DNA from: Citrobacter gillenii
GTDB lineage: Bacteria > Pseudomonadota > Gammaproteobacteria > Enterobacterales > Enterobacteriaceae
Assembly: GCF_013337685.1 (NCBI RefSeq)
Contig: NZ_SUQN01000002.1
Span: forward strand, 1 to 64,000
DNA length: 64,000 nt
Direction of reading: 5' to 3'
Shown: in pieces, positions 1 to 10,097 of the stretch
How the letters are laid out: the number at the start of each line of letters is the position of its first letter
How positions within the stretch are numbered: the stretch's first letter is position 1
Translations under genes and position numbers: made by a program
The notes under the pieces: model-generated
The model's input: only the letters and a program-made list of their open reading frames with translations
What the model was told of the DNA's origin: nothing
Database searches by the model: none

Positions 1-3
1 GAA

Positions 4-36
4 AGCCCTGAGTTAACGCTCAGGGCTTTTTCTTTT
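4..36 (+). terminator. Rho-independent terminator of upstream rRNA/tRNA operon
   Basis: A 9-bp perfect stem (positions 4-12 with 19-27, loop 13-18) is followed by a run of T. In E. coli the rrnH operon with aspU lies directly before dkgB, so this is most likely the end of that operon; the RNA genes themselves lie outside the window. Confidence 0.85.
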
Positions 37-157
37 GCTGTCATTCAATTATTGCTAAATCTGCAAAAATCCTCTGCGTTATACGCTCTTTTTATCTACA
101 CGTTAGAAGGCCATACTCCTCCGACTAACGAAGACTGTGATTAAAAAGAGGAAATTT

Positions 158-961
158 ATGACTATCCCTGCATTCGGTTTAGGTACTTTTCGCCTGAAAG
201 ACGACGTCGTTATCGCTTCTGTTAAAACAGCTCTGGAACTGGGCTATCGTGCCGTCGATACCGCACAAATCTATGATAACGAAGCCGCGGTTGGTCAGGC
301 GATTGCTGAAAGTGGTGTGCCGCGCAGTGAGCTGTATATCACCACCAAGATTTGGATTGAGAATCTCAGCGAAGAAAAACTGATCCCGAGCCTGAAAGAG
401 AGTTTGAAGAAACTGCGTACCAATTACGTTGATCTGACGCTGATCCATTGGCCTTCACCAAACGATGCGGTTTCTGTTGAAGAATTTATGCAGGCATTAC
501 TGGAAGCTAAAGCACAGGGCCTGACTCGCGAAATTGGTATCTCTAACTTTACCATTCCGCTAATGGAAAGAGCCATTGCTGCAGTGGGCGTAGAGAACAT
601 CGCGACCAACCAGATTGAGCTGTCCCCGTATCTGCAAAGCCGTCAGGTGGTTGACTGGGCCAAAGCGCACGGTATTCACATCACGTCTTACATGACGCTG
701 GCATACGGTAAGGCACTGAAAGATGAAGTCATTGCCGGTATTGCCGCGAAACATAATGCGACACCGGCTCAGGTGATTCTGGCATGGGCGATGGGTGAGG
801 GATACTCGGTGATCCCTTCTTCGACCAAGCGAGAAAACCTGGCCAGTAACCTGCTGGCGCTGGATCTGCGTCTGGATGCTGAAGACAACGCGGCGATCGC
901 GGCGCTGGACTGCAACGATCGTCTGGTTAGCCCGGAAGGTCTGGCACCCGAGTGGGACTAA
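158..961 (+). CDS. dkgB: 2,5-diketo-D-gluconate reductase B (aldo-keto reductase)
   Basis: This is a 267-residue NADPH-dependent aldo-keto reductase of the cytosol. The family reduces 2,5-diketo-D-gluconate and, in E. coli, methylglyoxal and other aldehydes. The protein shows the AKR features in order: GLGTFRL near the N-terminus, the catalytic region DTAQIYDNE (Asp and Tyr), TKIW (Lys), LIHWP (His), the ISNF strand and [10 protein letters not shown] for the NADPH phosphate. It matches E. coli DkgB closely over its full length. I chose the ATG at 158 over an in-frame GTG at 137 because of the purine-rich AAGAGGAAA just upstream and because it gives the known N-terminus. It is monocistronic and lies downstream of the rRNA operon terminator. 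Confidence 0.96.
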   Translation: MTIPAFGLGTFRLKDDVVIASVKTALELGYRAVDTAQIYDNEAAVGQAIAESGVPRSELYITTKIWIENLSEEKLIPSLKESLKKLRTNYVDLTLIHWPSPNDAVSVEEFMQALLEAKAQGLTREIGISNFTIPLMERAIAAVGVENIATNQIELSPYLQSRQVVDWAKAHGIHITSYMTLAYGKALKDEVIAGIAAKHNATPAQVILAWAMGEGYSVIPSSTKRENLASNLLALDLRLDAEDNAAIAALDCNDRLVSPEGLAPEWD

Positions 962-990
962 TGACCTGACCCAGCGACCCTCTGTGCCCT

Positions 991-1905
991 TTAACCCTCT
1001 TTCACAGCTCCTGCGGGAGCTGTTCTTATATGTTCACTCAAAAAGTCGATAAATGCCCGAATGCGAGTGCTTACTGCCCGATCGCTGTAGTAAACAGCGC
1101 TGAACGGCATCTCTACTGGCAGGCGTTTATCCGCCAACAATTCGACCAGTTCACCTCGTGCGATCTCCTTATCAATCATATAATCTGAAAGACAGGCAAT
1201 ACCGTTTCCGCTCAGACAAAGTTGTTTTAGCGTTTCGCCGCTGTTAGAAGATAGTCCGCATTCAGCCTCATGAAGCTGCCCATCGCTGCAGGCAATCGGC
1301 CAGGTATTGAGTGAAACCGGTTCAGAAAAACCGAGACACAGGTGCTGCTTAAGCGCTTCGACGCTCTCTGGAACACCAAATTTCGCAATATAGTCAGGCG
1401 AAGCAATAATCTTACGATAGCTGGTAAACAATGGACGTGCGCGTAGGCTCGAGTCAGTCAGCGTGCCTGCACGTATAGCTACATCCACTTTTCGTTCAAT
1501 AAGATTGATGAACGTTTCTGAAGAGACCAGCGACAGCGTCATCTCAGGATAGCGTTCGCGGAAGGGCTTGATGAGCGGAATCAGGAAATGCAGCATAACC
1601 GGCGTAGCGGCGTCAATGCGCAGCAAGCCACGCGGCGTATTGCGAGACTCCATAATTTCCGTCTCTGCGGCGGCCATTTCCTGCAAGATTAGCTGTACGC
1701 GCCTGAAGTAACGTTCACCTTCCTCGGTCAGGCTTAGCTGTCGGGTGGTCCGATTGAGCAAGCTGACGCCCAGTTTCATCTCCAGTTTTTTTACGGCCCG
1801 ACTGACGGCAGAATTGGCCTGTCCCAACTGCTCTGCGGCGCGGCTAAAGCTACCGCTTTCCACAACAGCCACAAAAATCGCCAGTTCTTCTGAGGTTGCT
1901 TTCAT
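991..1905 (-). CDS. yafC: LysR-family transcriptional regulator YafC
   Basis: This 304-residue protein is a LysR-type regulator. Residues 1-60 form the winged helix-turn-helix ([20 protein letters not shown], then [12 protein letters not shown]), and residues ~90-295 form the periplasmic-binding-protein-like effector domain. It matches E. coli YafC over its whole length. Its physiological target is not established. Here it is divergent from an MFS efflux gene at 2011 that is absent next to E. coli yafC. LysR regulators commonly control the divergent neighbour, so control of that exporter is a reasonable inference. The 105-bp spacer 1906-2010 would hold both promoters. Confidence 0.94.
   Translation of the reverse strand: MKATSEELAIFVAVVESGSFSRAAEQLGQANSAVSRAVKKLEMKLGVSLLNRTTRQLSLTEEGERYFRRVQLILQEMAAAETEIMESRNTPRGLLRIDAATPVMLHFLIPLIKPFRERYPEMTLSLVSSETFINLIERKVDVAIRAGTLTDSSLRARPLFTSYRKIIASPDYIAKFGVPESVEALKQHLCLGFSEPVSLNTWPIACSDGQLHEAECGLSSNSGETLKQLCLSGNGIACLSDYMIDKEIARGELVELLADKRLPVEMPFSAVYYSDRAVSTRIRAFIDFLSEHIRTAPAGAVKEG
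1004..1028 (+). terminator. Terminator-like hairpin after dkgB
   Basis: An 8-bp stem (1004-1011 with 1016-1023, loop TGCG) is followed by TCTTA. It overlaps the 3' end of the converging yafC gene, a usual arrangement for closely converging genes. The T-tract is short, so efficiency is uncertain. Confidence 0.5.
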
Positions 1906-2010
1906 TTTTGCACCTGAAGCAAAATTATATTGAGATTTTGAATATTTTTGTTATTAAAGCATCCCGGCATACTGCATGTCATCTGATTACTGATGATATG
2001 GAGTTTATTT

Positions 2011-3186
2011 ATGCCACTCGCTTTATTCGCACTGACTATAAGTGCCTTCGCCATTGGCACGACCGAATTTGTGATTGTCGGCCTGGTACCGACTATTGCT
2101 GAACAACTGGCCATCTCTTTGCCTTCTGCGGGGATGCTGGTTTCAATTTATGCGCTGGGGGTGGCTATTGGCGCACCAGTGCTGACCGCTCTGACAGGGA
2201 GCCTGCCGCGTAAACAGCTGCTGGTTGCGCTGATGGTGCTGTTTACTGCCGGTAATTTGCTGGCTTGGCAGGCTCCGGGCTATATGACCTTAATTGTCGC
2301 CCGTCTGTTGACCGGTCTTGCACACGGCGTGTTCTTCTCGATTGGTTCAACCATTGCAACAAGTCTGGTGCCTAAAGAGAAAGCGGCTTCGGCCATCGCC
2401 ATTATGTTTGGCGGTTTAACGGTGGCCCTGGTGACGGGCGTCCCGCTGGGCACATTTATCGGTCAGCATTTTGGTTGGCGTGAAACCTTCCTCGCAGTCT
2501 CAATGCTGGGCGTCATTGCGCTAATTAGCAGCCAGTTGCTGATCCCGGCGAATATTCCAGGTCGGGCTGCCGCCAGCATCCGCGATCAGGTGAAAGTCTT
2601 AACCCATCCTCGTCTGCTGTTGATTTATGCGGTTACGGCGCTGGGCTATGGTGGCGTCTTTACGGCGTTTACCTTCCTTGCACCGATGATGCAGGATCTG
2701 GCCGGATTCTCCCCGACAGCGGTAAGTTGGATCTTATTGGGATACGGCGTCTCTGTGGCTATCGGTAATATCTGGGGCGGTAAACTGGCGGATAAACATG
2801 GTGCAGTCCCTGCATTGAAGTTCATTTTTGCTGCATTGTTTGTTCTGCTGATGCTATTCCAGTTAACGGCATCCACGCAGTACGCGGCGCTGGTAACGAT
2901 ATTGGTGATGGGGATCTTTGCCTTCGGTAACGTACCGGGATTACAGGTTTATGTTGTGCAGAAAGCGGAACAATTTACCCCCAATGCAGTTGATGTCGCC
3001 TCCGGACTGAACATTGCGGCGTTTAACGTCGGTATTGCACTGGGTTCGGTGATTGGCGGGCAAACGGTAGAGCATTATGGCTTAGCGCAGACGCCGTGGA
3101 TTGGCGCGCTTATCGTACTGGCTGCTTTCTTACTGATGGGCATCAGCGGTCGTCTTGATAAACCTGCGCGGATCACGCTGGGATAA
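2011..3186 (+). CDS. MFS drug/metabolite exporter (DHA1, YdhP/AraJ-like)
   Basis: This 391-residue, very hydrophobic protein has about 12 predicted membrane segments. The start FAIGTTEFVIVGLVPTIAEQL, the motif-A-like loop between helices 2 and 3 (GSLPRKQL) and the helix 4-5 region GLTVALVTGVPLGTFIGQ are typical of the DHA1 12-TM proton antiporters related to E. coli YdhP and AraJ. The substrate cannot be read from sequence. The ATG at 2011 is preferred to one at 1993 because it opens directly on the first membrane helix. It is divergent from yafC and sits between yafC and yafD, which are adjacent in E. coli K-12, so it was gained here or lost there. Confidence 0.85.
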   Translation: MPLALFALTISAFAIGTTEFVIVGLVPTIAEQLAISLPSAGMLVSIYALGVAIGAPVLTALTGSLPRKQLLVALMVLFTAGNLLAWQAPGYMTLIVARLLTGLAHGVFFSIGSTIATSLVPKEKAASAIAIMFGGLTVALVTGVPLGTFIGQHFGWRETFLAVSMLGVIALISSQLLIPANIPGRAAASIRDQVKVLTHPRLLLIYAVTALGYGGVFTAFTFLAPMMQDLAGFSPTAVSWILLGYGVSVAIGNIWGGKLADKHGAVPALKFIFAALFVLLMLFQLTASTQYAALVTILVMGIFAFGNVPGLQVYVVQKAEQFTPNAVDVASGLNIAAFNVGIALGSVIGGQTVEHYGLAQTPWIGALIVLAAFLLMGISGRLDKPARITLG

Positions 3187-3266
3187 CTCATTGATGTAAG
3201 TACCCACTTACAAAACAAACTGCAATTGCTCGTTGAAAGTAAGCCTTAAAGTCCCTATAACTGAAG

Positions 3267-3290
3267 AACCAGTCCGGCTGCGGACTGGTT
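3267..3290 (+). terminator. Hairpin after MFS gene
   Basis: A 10-bp perfect stem (3267-3276 with 3281-3290) with a GCTG loop lies 80 bases after the MFS stop. There is no good T-tract after it, so it may be a weak or Rho-assisted terminator. Confidence 0.35.
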
Positions 3291-3308
3291 GACGTTACAG
3301 AGGTTTGA

Positions 3309-4118
<810 letters not shown>

Positions 4119-4196
4119 AGGTGTGTCAGGTCTGCCGTGGGGCAGGCCTGTTAGGGTGCTGTCCTTTATCTTTCACCACAACCGAAGGACAACACA

Positions 4197-4967
4197 ATGA
4201 CTACACGCTCTCATCATGACAACGTCGAAAAGCAGTTTGGCTCGCAAGCGAATGCCTATTTAACCAGCACGGTACACGCCTCTGGCCGTGATTTACAACG
4301 GCTGGCGGAAAGGCTGTCGGCATTTCCACAGGCCAGCGTTCTCGACATGGGATGTGGTGCGGGACACGCCAGCTTTGCGGCGGCACATCAGGTAAAACAG
4401 GTCGTGGCGTATGATTTATCGGCGCAGATGCTCGACGTGGTCGCGCAGGCGGCAAAAGAGAAGGGATTAGACAATATCGCTACCCGGCAAGGATATGCCG
4501 AAAGCCTGCCGTTTGAGGATGGCTCTTTTGATGTGGTGATTAGCCGCTATTCTGCTCATCACTGGCATGATGTCGGACGCGCGCTGCGAGAAGTGAATCG
4601 TGTATTGAAACCTGGCGGTGTGGTGATTGTGATGGATGTCATGTCACCTGGGCACCCGGTGCGGGACATCTGGCTGCAAACCGTTGAAGCGTTACGCGAT
4701 ACCTCACATGTGCGCAACTATTCCAGCGGTGAGTGGCTGTCATTGATGAATGATGCCAATCTGATTGCCGATACGGTGTTGACGGACCGCCTGCCGCTGG
4801 CGTTTAGCTCATGGGTCGCGCGGATGCGTACCCCGCAGGTGTTGATTGACGCGGTTCGTTTATACCAGCAGAGTGCGTCTGCCGAAGTGCAGGCCTACTT
4901 CGCGTTACAGCAGGACGGGTCGTTCACCAGTGACACGATTATGGTTGAGGCGCATAAAGCGGCATAA
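4197..4967 (+). CDS. yafE: SAM-dependent methyltransferase YafE (UbiE-like)
   Basis: This 256-residue class I methyltransferase has a Rossmann fold: motif I VLDMGCGAGHASF at ~47-59, acidic residue after AYD, and the post-motif VISRYSAHHWHD followed by EVNRVLKPGGVV. It resembles UbiE/MenG C-methyltransferases, but the substrate is unknown. The E. coli K-12 protein I recall is annotated shorter, starting within this sequence; here the reading frame is complete from an ATG with AAGGA upstream and includes motif I, so the long form is clearly functional in principle. A bidirectional terminator follows the stop. Confidence 0.9.
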   Translation: MTTRSHHDNVEKQFGSQANAYLTSTVHASGRDLQRLAERLSAFPQASVLDMGCGAGHASFAAAHQVKQVVAYDLSAQMLDVVAQAAKEKGLDNIATRQGYAESLPFEDGSFDVVISRYSAHHWHDVGRALREVNRVLKPGGVVIVMDVMSPGHPVRDIWLQTVEALRDTSHVRNYSSGEWLSLMNDANLIADTVLTDRLPLAFSSWVARMRTPQVLIDAVRLYQQSASAEVQAYFALQQDGSFTSDTIMVEAHKAA

Positions 4968-4973
4968 ATAAAA

Positions 4974-5003
4974 AAGGCACTGGGGGGAAACCAGTGCCTT
5001 AAT
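4974..5003. terminator. Bidirectional terminator between yafE and mltD
   Basis: A 10-bp perfect stem (4974-4983 with 4991-5000) is flanked by A residues on the left and T residues on the right. It lies between two converging genes and can serve both. Confidence 0.8.
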
Positions 5004-5016
5004 GTTTATACTGCTA

Positions 5017-6375
5017 TCAGGAGTCCGGCATACCGTTGTTTTTCACAAACAACGTCAGCTGATCGCCCGGCTGCAGATTGTCGGTATCGTTATTCCAGCG
5101 CATCACATCCTTGATGTTGACCCCGTGACGTTTAGCAATGCTCGAAAGCGAATCGCCCTTACGTACACGATAGGTAATGCTATCGCTGTTTTTAGCCAGT
5201 CGCTGCGCGCTGGTGCCTGCACCTACGGTCAAGCTTTGGCCCACTTTCAGAGTCGAACTACGCAGATTATTCCACTGCTTTAGCTCATTCGTATTCACGC
5301 CAAGACGTGAAGCGATGCCGGAAAGCGTATCGCCAGAGCGAACCTTGTAGCTACGGCTGTTCAGCGGCGTGTTATCCGCGACCAGCGTTGACTGTACGGC
5401 TGCAATTTCGCCTGACGCCAGGGACTCACGCAGTTTCTCCGCGTGCTTCTTTGGCACCATCACATATTGCGGGCCGCTGACACCCAACGTGGAGCCTTTC
5501 ACGCCAGCATTGAAGGTCTTCAGCTTGCTGACGGAAATACCCGCCATATCGGCAACCTGAGCCATCTCAACCGGGCTGTTCAAGCGAACACGTGCCAACG
5601 CGCGGCTTTCGTCTGTGGTTGGCAGACGCACGCCATAACGCTTGCTGTTCTTGAGAATATCACTCAATGCCAGCATTTTGGGCACATACTGCTTCGTTTC
5701 CTGAGGCAGAGGGAGTGACCAAAAATCGGTGGGCTTGCCACGAGATTTGTTCGCTTTCATTGCCTTCATCACGCGACCTTCACCGCTATTATAAGCAGCA
5801 ACGGTCAGTAGCCAGTCGCCATCAAACATCTTGTTCAGACGCTGCATCATGTCCAACGCGGCAGTGGTGGAAGCCACAATGTCGCGACGTGCATCATAAT
5901 TGCGGGTCTGCTTTAAACCATAATTGCGCCCCGTGCTCGGAATGATCTGCCAAATGCCTGCGGCATTGGCGCCAGACGTTGCGTGAGGATCAAAAGCGCT
6001 CTCCACTATGGGTAGGAGTACCAGCTCCATCGGCATGTTACGTTTCTTAACTTGCCCGGCTATCCAGTACATATACGGCTCTGCCCGTAACGTTACATCG
6101 TGGAGATAGCTCTTATTGCGTAAATACTTCTGTTTCTGTTCGCGAATCCGGTTGTTTTCCGGAATTCCCATCTTTAGCTCGTCACCAATGAAAGCCCACA
6201 AATCCTGATCGGCAGCGATAGATGTCCCATCGTCCATCCAGCGCGCCTGGCTTGTAAACTTTCCTGCTTCCCCTTGACCAGCTGCAGAAAGGCTCTGTGC
6301 GTGTTGTTGGACGTTACCAGTATTCTGGCACCCAACAAGCAGGACAGAGGCGAGTAATATCGCTTTTGCCTTCAT
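5017..6375 (-). CDS. mltD: Membrane-bound lytic murein transglycosylase D
   Basis: This 452-residue lipoprotein cleaves peptidoglycan glycan strands to 1,6-anhydromuramyl products in the periplasm. It has a signal peptide with lipobox LLVGC (Cys16), an SLT lysozyme-like domain around residues 100-220 with the catalytic Glu in VESAFDPHATSGANAAG and the AAYNSGEGRV motif, and two C-terminal LysM repeats (about 343-386 and 402-445, each starting Y.VR.GD.L) for glycan binding. Length and sequence match E. coli MltD. It is transcribed toward yafE and starts 71 bases after the gloB stop. Confidence 0.96.
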   Translation of the reverse strand: MKAKAILLASVLLVGCQNTGNVQQHAQSLSAAGQGEAGKFTSQARWMDDGTSIAADQDLWAFIGDELKMGIPENNRIREQKQKYLRNKSYLHDVTLRAEPYMYWIAGQVKKRNMPMELVLLPIVESAFDPHATSGANAAGIWQIIPSTGRNYGLKQTRNYDARRDIVASTTAALDMMQRLNKMFDGDWLLTVAAYNSGEGRVMKAMKANKSRGKPTDFWSLPLPQETKQYVPKMLALSDILKNSKRYGVRLPTTDESRALARVRLNSPVEMAQVADMAGISVSKLKTFNAGVKGSTLGVSGPQYVMVPKKHAEKLRESLASGEIAAVQSTLVADNTPLNSRSYKVRSGDTLSGIASRLGVNTNELKQWNNLRSSTLKVGQSLTVGAGTSAQRLAKNSDSITYRVRKGDSLSSIAKRHGVNIKDVMRWNNDTDNLQPGDQLTLFVKNNGMPDS

Positions 6376-6446
6376 GTGTGTGTCAATAGTTGCTTAAAAG
6401 ACGACCGATCATAACGGCGAAGTTTTCAAAAGGCAACCCGGAATTG

Positions 6447-7202
6447 TCAGAACGTATCTTTCTTTGACCTTAACCACGCAAAACGCGCTTCAGGTTGTTG
6501 CAATATTGTTTCTTTGTTGATTTCATTAATTAAATCAATATCTTCCGTTCTTAAAAAAATATTATTTCTGCGCTCATTTTTCAGAATTACGGGTAGTGTC
6601 ATTTGGTTTTTTACGCGTAACTCATTAACTTTACGATAATAATCATTTATAGACGGATCGTGCGGGAGGATGCTTAAGGCAAACTTCATATTTGCTAAAG
6701 TGTACTCATGTGCGCAACAAATTAACGTATCATCCGGAAGGGCACCTATTTTTTTAAGTGATTGATACATTTGTAATGCTGTGCCTTCAAAAAGCCGGCC
6801 GCAGCCGCCGGAAAACAGCGTGTCGCCGCAAAACAGATAAGGGTGGCTGAAGTAACAGATATGTCCTAAAGTGTGACCCGGCGTGGCAAATACGCTAAAT
6901 TCATGCCCTAAAACGAGTGCGATATCACCCTCTTCGACTACACGTGTGGTTCCCTTATCTTGTGTTTCAGCAGGTCCATAGACCACTATTTGTGGAAAGC
7001 GCTGCACAAGTTCTTTCACGCCGCCAACGTGATCATGATGGTGGTGGGTAAGTAAAATAGCCTCTGGTACCCAGTTGTGCTCAGCAATGGCTTGTAGCAC
7101 CGGAGCCGCCTCGCCAGGATCGACAATCAGGCAATGATTCTCATTATTGGTCAGGACCCAGATGTAATTGTCATCAAAGGCGGGAATACTGTTAAGATTC
7201 AT
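6447..7202 (-). CDS. gloB: Hydroxyacylglutathione hydrolase (glyoxalase II)
   Basis: This 251-residue cytosolic enzyme hydrolyses S-D-lactoylglutathione to D-lactate and glutathione, the second step of methylglyoxal detoxification. The metallo-beta-lactamase fold is shown by [10 protein letters not shown] (dinuclear metal site), the later metal ligands in TPGHTLGH and [13 protein letters not shown], and the C-terminal HEYTLANM. It matches E. coli GloB in length. It is divergent from yafS with only 33 bases between the start codons, so the two promoters must overlap. Together with dkgB this stretch has two enzymes linked to methylglyoxal metabolism. Confidence 0.96.
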   Translation of the reverse strand: MNLNSIPAFDDNYIWVLTNNENHCLIVDPGEAAPVLQAIAEHNWVPEAILLTHHHHDHVGGVKELVQRFPQIVVYGPAETQDKGTTRVVEEGDIALVLGHEFSVFATPGHTLGHICYFSHPYLFCGDTLFSGGCGRLFEGTALQMYQSLKKIGALPDDTLICCAHEYTLANMKFALSILPHDPSINDYYRKVNELRVKNQMTLPVILKNERRNNIFLRTEDIDLINEINKETILQQPEARFAWLRSKKDTF

Positions 7203-7235
7203 AAATTACCTCTCAATGCGAAACGGAAGGTTGTA

Positions 7236-7958
7236 ATGAAACCGGCAAGGCTCCCTCAAACTGTCGTAGCGCCCGTGAGCTGGGATGATTTACCCTGGGG
7301 CGAACACTATCGTGAGGCGCTGGAGTATCAGCTTAACCCGTGGTTTGCGAAAATGTACGGTTTTCATCTGCTTAAGATTGGTAATTTAAGCGCAGAAATC
7401 AATTCCGAAGCGTGCGCGGTTTCTCATCAGGTCAATGTTTCTTCGCAAGGCTCGCCGATGCAGGTGCTGGCGGATCCTCTGCATCTTCCCTTTGCCGATA
7501 AATCTGTTGATGTGTGCCTGCTGGCGCATACGCTGCCGTGGTGCTCCGACCCGCATCGCTTACTGCGTGAGGCCGATCGTGTGCTTATCGATGACGGCTG
7601 GTTAATACTGAGCGGATTCAACCCGGTCAGCCTGATGGGCCTGCGCAAGCTGGTACCGGTATTACGTAAAACATCACCTTACAACAGCCGGATGTTTACG
7701 CTGATGCGCCAGCTGGACTGGCTTTCGTTGCTGAATTTCGAAGTGTTGCACGTCAGCCGTTTTCACGTTTTGCCCTGGAAGAAGCACGGGGGGAAAATGT
7801 TAAGTGCGCATATTCCGGCGTTGGGATGTATGCAGCTGGTGGTCGCGCGCAAGCGAACTATCCCGCTTACGCTTAACCCAATGAAACAAAACAAAAGCAA
7901 AGCGCGTATCCGTCAGGCCGTTGGTGCAACCCGGCAATACCGTAAACCGGACGCTTAA
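7236..7958 (+). CDS. yafS: Methyltransferase-like protein YafS
   Basis: This 240-residue protein carries a methyltransferase-11-like core: the segment [34 protein letters not shown] is the post-motif region of a class I SAM enzyme, whereas a clear glycine-rich motif I is not evident. It matches E. coli YafS over its length; function is unknown. The ATG at 7236 has GGAAGG upstream and gives the E. coli N-terminus; an open frame further upstream runs into gloB and is not needed. Its stop overlaps the rnhA stop by four bases in convergent orientation. Confidence 0.88.
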   Translation: MKPARLPQTVVAPVSWDDLPWGEHYREALEYQLNPWFAKMYGFHLLKIGNLSAEINSEACAVSHQVNVSSQGSPMQVLADPLHLPFADKSVDVCLLAHTLPWCSDPHRLLREADRVLIDDGWLILSGFNPVSLMGLRKLVPVLRKTSPYNSRMFTLMRQLDWLSLLNFEVLHVSRFHVLPWKKHGGKMLSAHIPALGCMQLVVARKRTIPLTLNPMKQNKSKARIRQAVGATRQYRKPDA

Positions 7959-8422
7959 GCTTCGGGTTGATACCCAACATCATCCTGTGTAGGACTCATC
8001 GCCGCGGCGCGGGCAAGCTCGTCGCAGCGTTCGTTTTCCGGGTGGCCAGCGTGGCCTTTGACCCATTCCCACTTGATTTGGTGCTGACCCAGCGCCGCAT
8101 CCAGGCGTTTCCAGAGATCGACATTCTTGACCGGTTTTTTGTCTGCGGTTTTCCAGCCGCGTTTTTTCCAGTTGTGGATCCACTGGGTAATACCCTGGCG
8201 CACATACTGGCTGTCGGTACTGAGCACCACTTCACATTGTTCTTTAAGTGCTTCCAGCGCGACGATGGCCGCCATTAGCTCCATGCGATTATTGGTGGTG
8301 AGGTTGTATCCTTCGCTAAAGGTTTTTTCTCGCCCGCGAAAGCGTAAAATTGCCCCGTAGCCGCCTGGCCCTGGATTTCCCAGGCAAGAACCGTCGGTGA
8401 AAATTTCTACCTGTTTAAGCAT
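7955..8422 (-). CDS. rnhA: Ribonuclease HI
   Basis: This 155-residue enzyme degrades the RNA strand of RNA-DNA hybrids. All four catalytic acids are present: Asp10 in IFTDGSC, Glu48 in NRMELMAA, Asp70 in STDSQYV and Asp134 in ERCDELAR, together with the basic protrusion [16 protein letters not shown]. The ATG at 8422 gives exactly the E. coli protein; an upstream in-frame ATG at 8473 would add 17 unconserved residues. It is divergent from dnaQ (62 bases between starts), the same arrangement as in E. coli, where the two promoters face each other. Confidence 0.97.
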   Translation of the reverse strand: MLKQVEIFTDGSCLGNPGPGGYGAILRFRGREKTFSEGYNLTTNNRMELMAAIVALEALKEQCEVVLSTDSQYVRQGITQWIHNWKKRGWKTADKKPVKNVDLWKRLDAALGQHQIKWEWVKGHAGHPENERCDELARAAAMSPTQDDVGYQPEA

Positions 8423-8484
8423 CTCTGGTAGACTTCCTGTTTTAGAGATCGATATAAACGATAAGTCTGACATAAATGACCGCT

Positions 8485-9213
8485 ATGAGCACTGGAATTA
8501 CACGGCAGATCGTCCTCGATACCGAAACCACCGGTATGAACCAGATCGGTGCCCACTACGAAGGCCACAAGATTATTGAGATCGGTGCGGTTGAAGTGGT
8601 GAACCGACGCCTGACCGGCAATAACTTTCACGTTTACCTGAAGCCCGATCGGCTGGTGGACCCGGAAGCGTTTGGCGTACACGGCATCGCGGATGAATTC
8701 CTGCTCGATAAGCCCACTTTTGCTGATGTTGCCGATGAGTTTCTTGACTACATCCGCGGTGCGGAGCTGGTCATCCATAACGCATCGTTTGATATCGGCT
8801 TTATGGATTATGAGTTTGCAAAGCTCCATCGCGATATCCCGAAAACGAACACCTTCTGTAAAGTGACCGATAGCCTGGCGCTGGCGAGGAAGATGTTTCC
8901 TGGCAAGCGTAACAGCCTTGATGCACTATGCTCGCGTTATGAGATAGACAACAGCAAGCGTACCTTGCACGGCGCATTGCTCGATGCTCAGATTCTGGCC
9001 GACGTTTATCTGATGATGACCGGTGGGCAGACCACGATGGCATTTTCCATGGAAGGTGACAGCCAGCAGCAGAATGATACCGGGATCCAACGGATTATGC
9101 GTCAGTCCGGCAAGTTACGTGTTGTTTTCGCCACTGATGAAGAGTTAGCGGCCCATGAGTCGCGCCTTGACCTGGTTCAGAAGAAGGGCGGAAGTTGCCT
9201 CTGGCGGGCATAG
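8485..9213 (+). CDS. dnaQ: DNA polymerase III epsilon subunit (proofreading 3'-5' exonuclease)
   Basis: This 242-residue protein is the proofreading subunit of the replicative polymerase. Exo I motif VLDTETTG, Exo II around HNASFDIGFMDYE and Exo III-epsilon HGALLDAQILADVY are complete, and the C-terminal tail LDLVQKKGGSCLWRA used to contact the alpha subunit is intact. I chose ATG 8485 (start MSTGITRQ) by homology to E. coli; ATG 8476, three codons upstream, is possible. It is divergent from rnhA and followed by the aspV tRNA gene. Confidence 0.97.
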   Translation: MSTGITRQIVLDTETTGMNQIGAHYEGHKIIEIGAVEVVNRRLTGNNFHVYLKPDRLVDPEAFGVHGIADEFLLDKPTFADVADEFLDYIRGAELVIHNASFDIGFMDYEFAKLHRDIPKTNTFCKVTDSLALARKMFPGKRNSLDALCSRYEIDNSKRTLHGALLDAQILADVYLMMTGGQTTMAFSMEGDSQQQNDTGIQRIMRQSGKLRVVFATDEELAAHESRLDLVQKKGGSCLWRA

Positions 9214-9288
9214 TTTGCGCGTTTACCGTGCAGAAATGGCTATTCGGGTGATTTTTGCAGCAAACGATTAAAAACGTGAGAAAAAGCG

Positions 9289-9317
9289 TTGACGAGGGGC
9301 GAGGCAATCCGTAATAT
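9289..9317 (+). promoter_or_regulatory. Sigma-70 promoter of aspV
   Basis: A -35 TTGACG (9289-9294) and a -10 TAATAT (9312-9317) are separated by exactly 17 bases and lie 30 bases before the mature tRNA 5' end. The GC-rich stretch next to the -10 is typical of stringently controlled stable-RNA promoters. Confidence 0.85.
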
Positions 9318-9346
9318 TCGCTTCGTTCCCAAGCGGAACACAACGC

Positions 9347-9423
9347 GGAGTGGTAGTTCAGTTGGTTAGAATACCTGCCTGTCACGCAGGGGGTCGCGGG
9401 TTCGAGTCCCGTCCATTCCGCCA
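9347..9423 (+). tRNA. aspV: tRNA-Asp (anticodon GUC)
   Basis: The 77-base gene folds as a standard cloverleaf with encoded CCA (9421-9423). The anticodon GTC is at 9381-9383 in loop CTGTCAC, and the T-arm reads GGGTTCGAGTCCC with its stem on both sides. The acceptor stem GGAGTGG/CCATTCC differs from the E. coli aspV sequence I recall (GGAGCGG/CCGTTCC) by a compensated C-G to U-A change at pair 5-68. It lies at the same place as E. coli aspV, downstream of dnaQ, and marks the left border of the accessory fimbrial island. Confidence 0.97.
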
Positions 9424-9430
9424 CTATTCA

Positions 9431-9467
9431 GAAAGCCTGAATCAGCAATGATTCAGGCTTTCGTCGT
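9431..9467 (+). terminator. Terminator of aspV
   Basis: A 14-bp perfect stem (9431-9444 with 9449-9462) with GCAA loop starts eight bases after the tRNA 3' end. It lacks a perfect T-tract but the stem is very stable. A second small hairpin at 9539-9562 lies just beyond the end of the converging FidL-like gene. Confidence 0.75.
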
Positions 9468-9577
9468 TTTAATCCGCCCAAAATACCCATCCCCCCTGGC
9501 TGGCTATCAATCTCCCTGTCCTGTCGATCCCGGCAGCACATCAGGTCATCCTTAACCTGATGAATAGCGCAGTGTGC

Positions 9578-10096
9578 TTAACTGGAGAAGCGATTCATTA
9601 CGCAGGCAAAGCGGGGTGAAAAATTATCGCCAATCAGAACCGTCTCTTTATTCAGGTGCTTCAACATATACAGTTTGTCAGTACGTTCGTAGGCATCGAA
9701 GAAGAGATAATCCACAGCATCCGTTGCGTTATCATCAGGCGATTTCTCACGTCCCTCGGGCGTTAGCATGAAGACCCCCGCGGTATGGCCGAGCGGCCGT
9801 GCGTAACGGAAGAACAGTTTGCGGTTAACGCTGAACTCGCCTTCATCACTTTTTAATTTCCCTTGTACGGACAATGAGAGATGCCCGGAATTGTAGCTGG
9901 TTATCAGCAGGATCCCATTGAGCTCCTTTTTTGTATTATGAATGTCGAGTATCGACGTGAATTCCGAGGAACAGGAAAAACTGATTTCCTTTTTCTTAGC
10001 ATCTCCGGCGACGACGAGAAAAGCGATAGCCGCCAGTCCGCAAATGGCAATCATGACGGACCACAATAATGGAGAGCGATCGCTTTCCTGTTTCAT
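9578..10096 (-). CDS. FidL-like membrane protein (partner of MarT-like regulator)
   Basis: This 172-residue protein has one N-terminal membrane segment (about residues 10-30, LLWSVMIAICGLAAIAFLVVA) and a predicted periplasmic domain with two cysteines (FSCSSEF and RFACVMN). The layout resembles FidL, encoded with the ToxR-like MarT in Salmonella SPI-3; the similarity is of architecture and context, and I could not align them. The start ATG 10096 has GAGG seven bases upstream. It begins one base after the stop of the regulator gene, so the two are translationally coupled. In ToxR/ToxS-type pairs the second protein tunes or stabilises the membrane regulator. The likely target is the divergent fimbrial operon. 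Confidence 0.65.
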   Translation of the reverse strand: MKQESDRSPLLWSVMIAICGLAAIAFLVVAGDAKKKEISFSCSSEFTSILDIHNTKKELNGILLITSYNSGHLSLSVQGKLKSDEGEFSVNRKLFFRYARPLGHTAGVFMLTPEGREKSPDDNATDAVDYLFFDAYERTDKLYMLKHLNKETVLIGDNFSPRFACVMNRFSS

Positions 10097-10097
10097 A

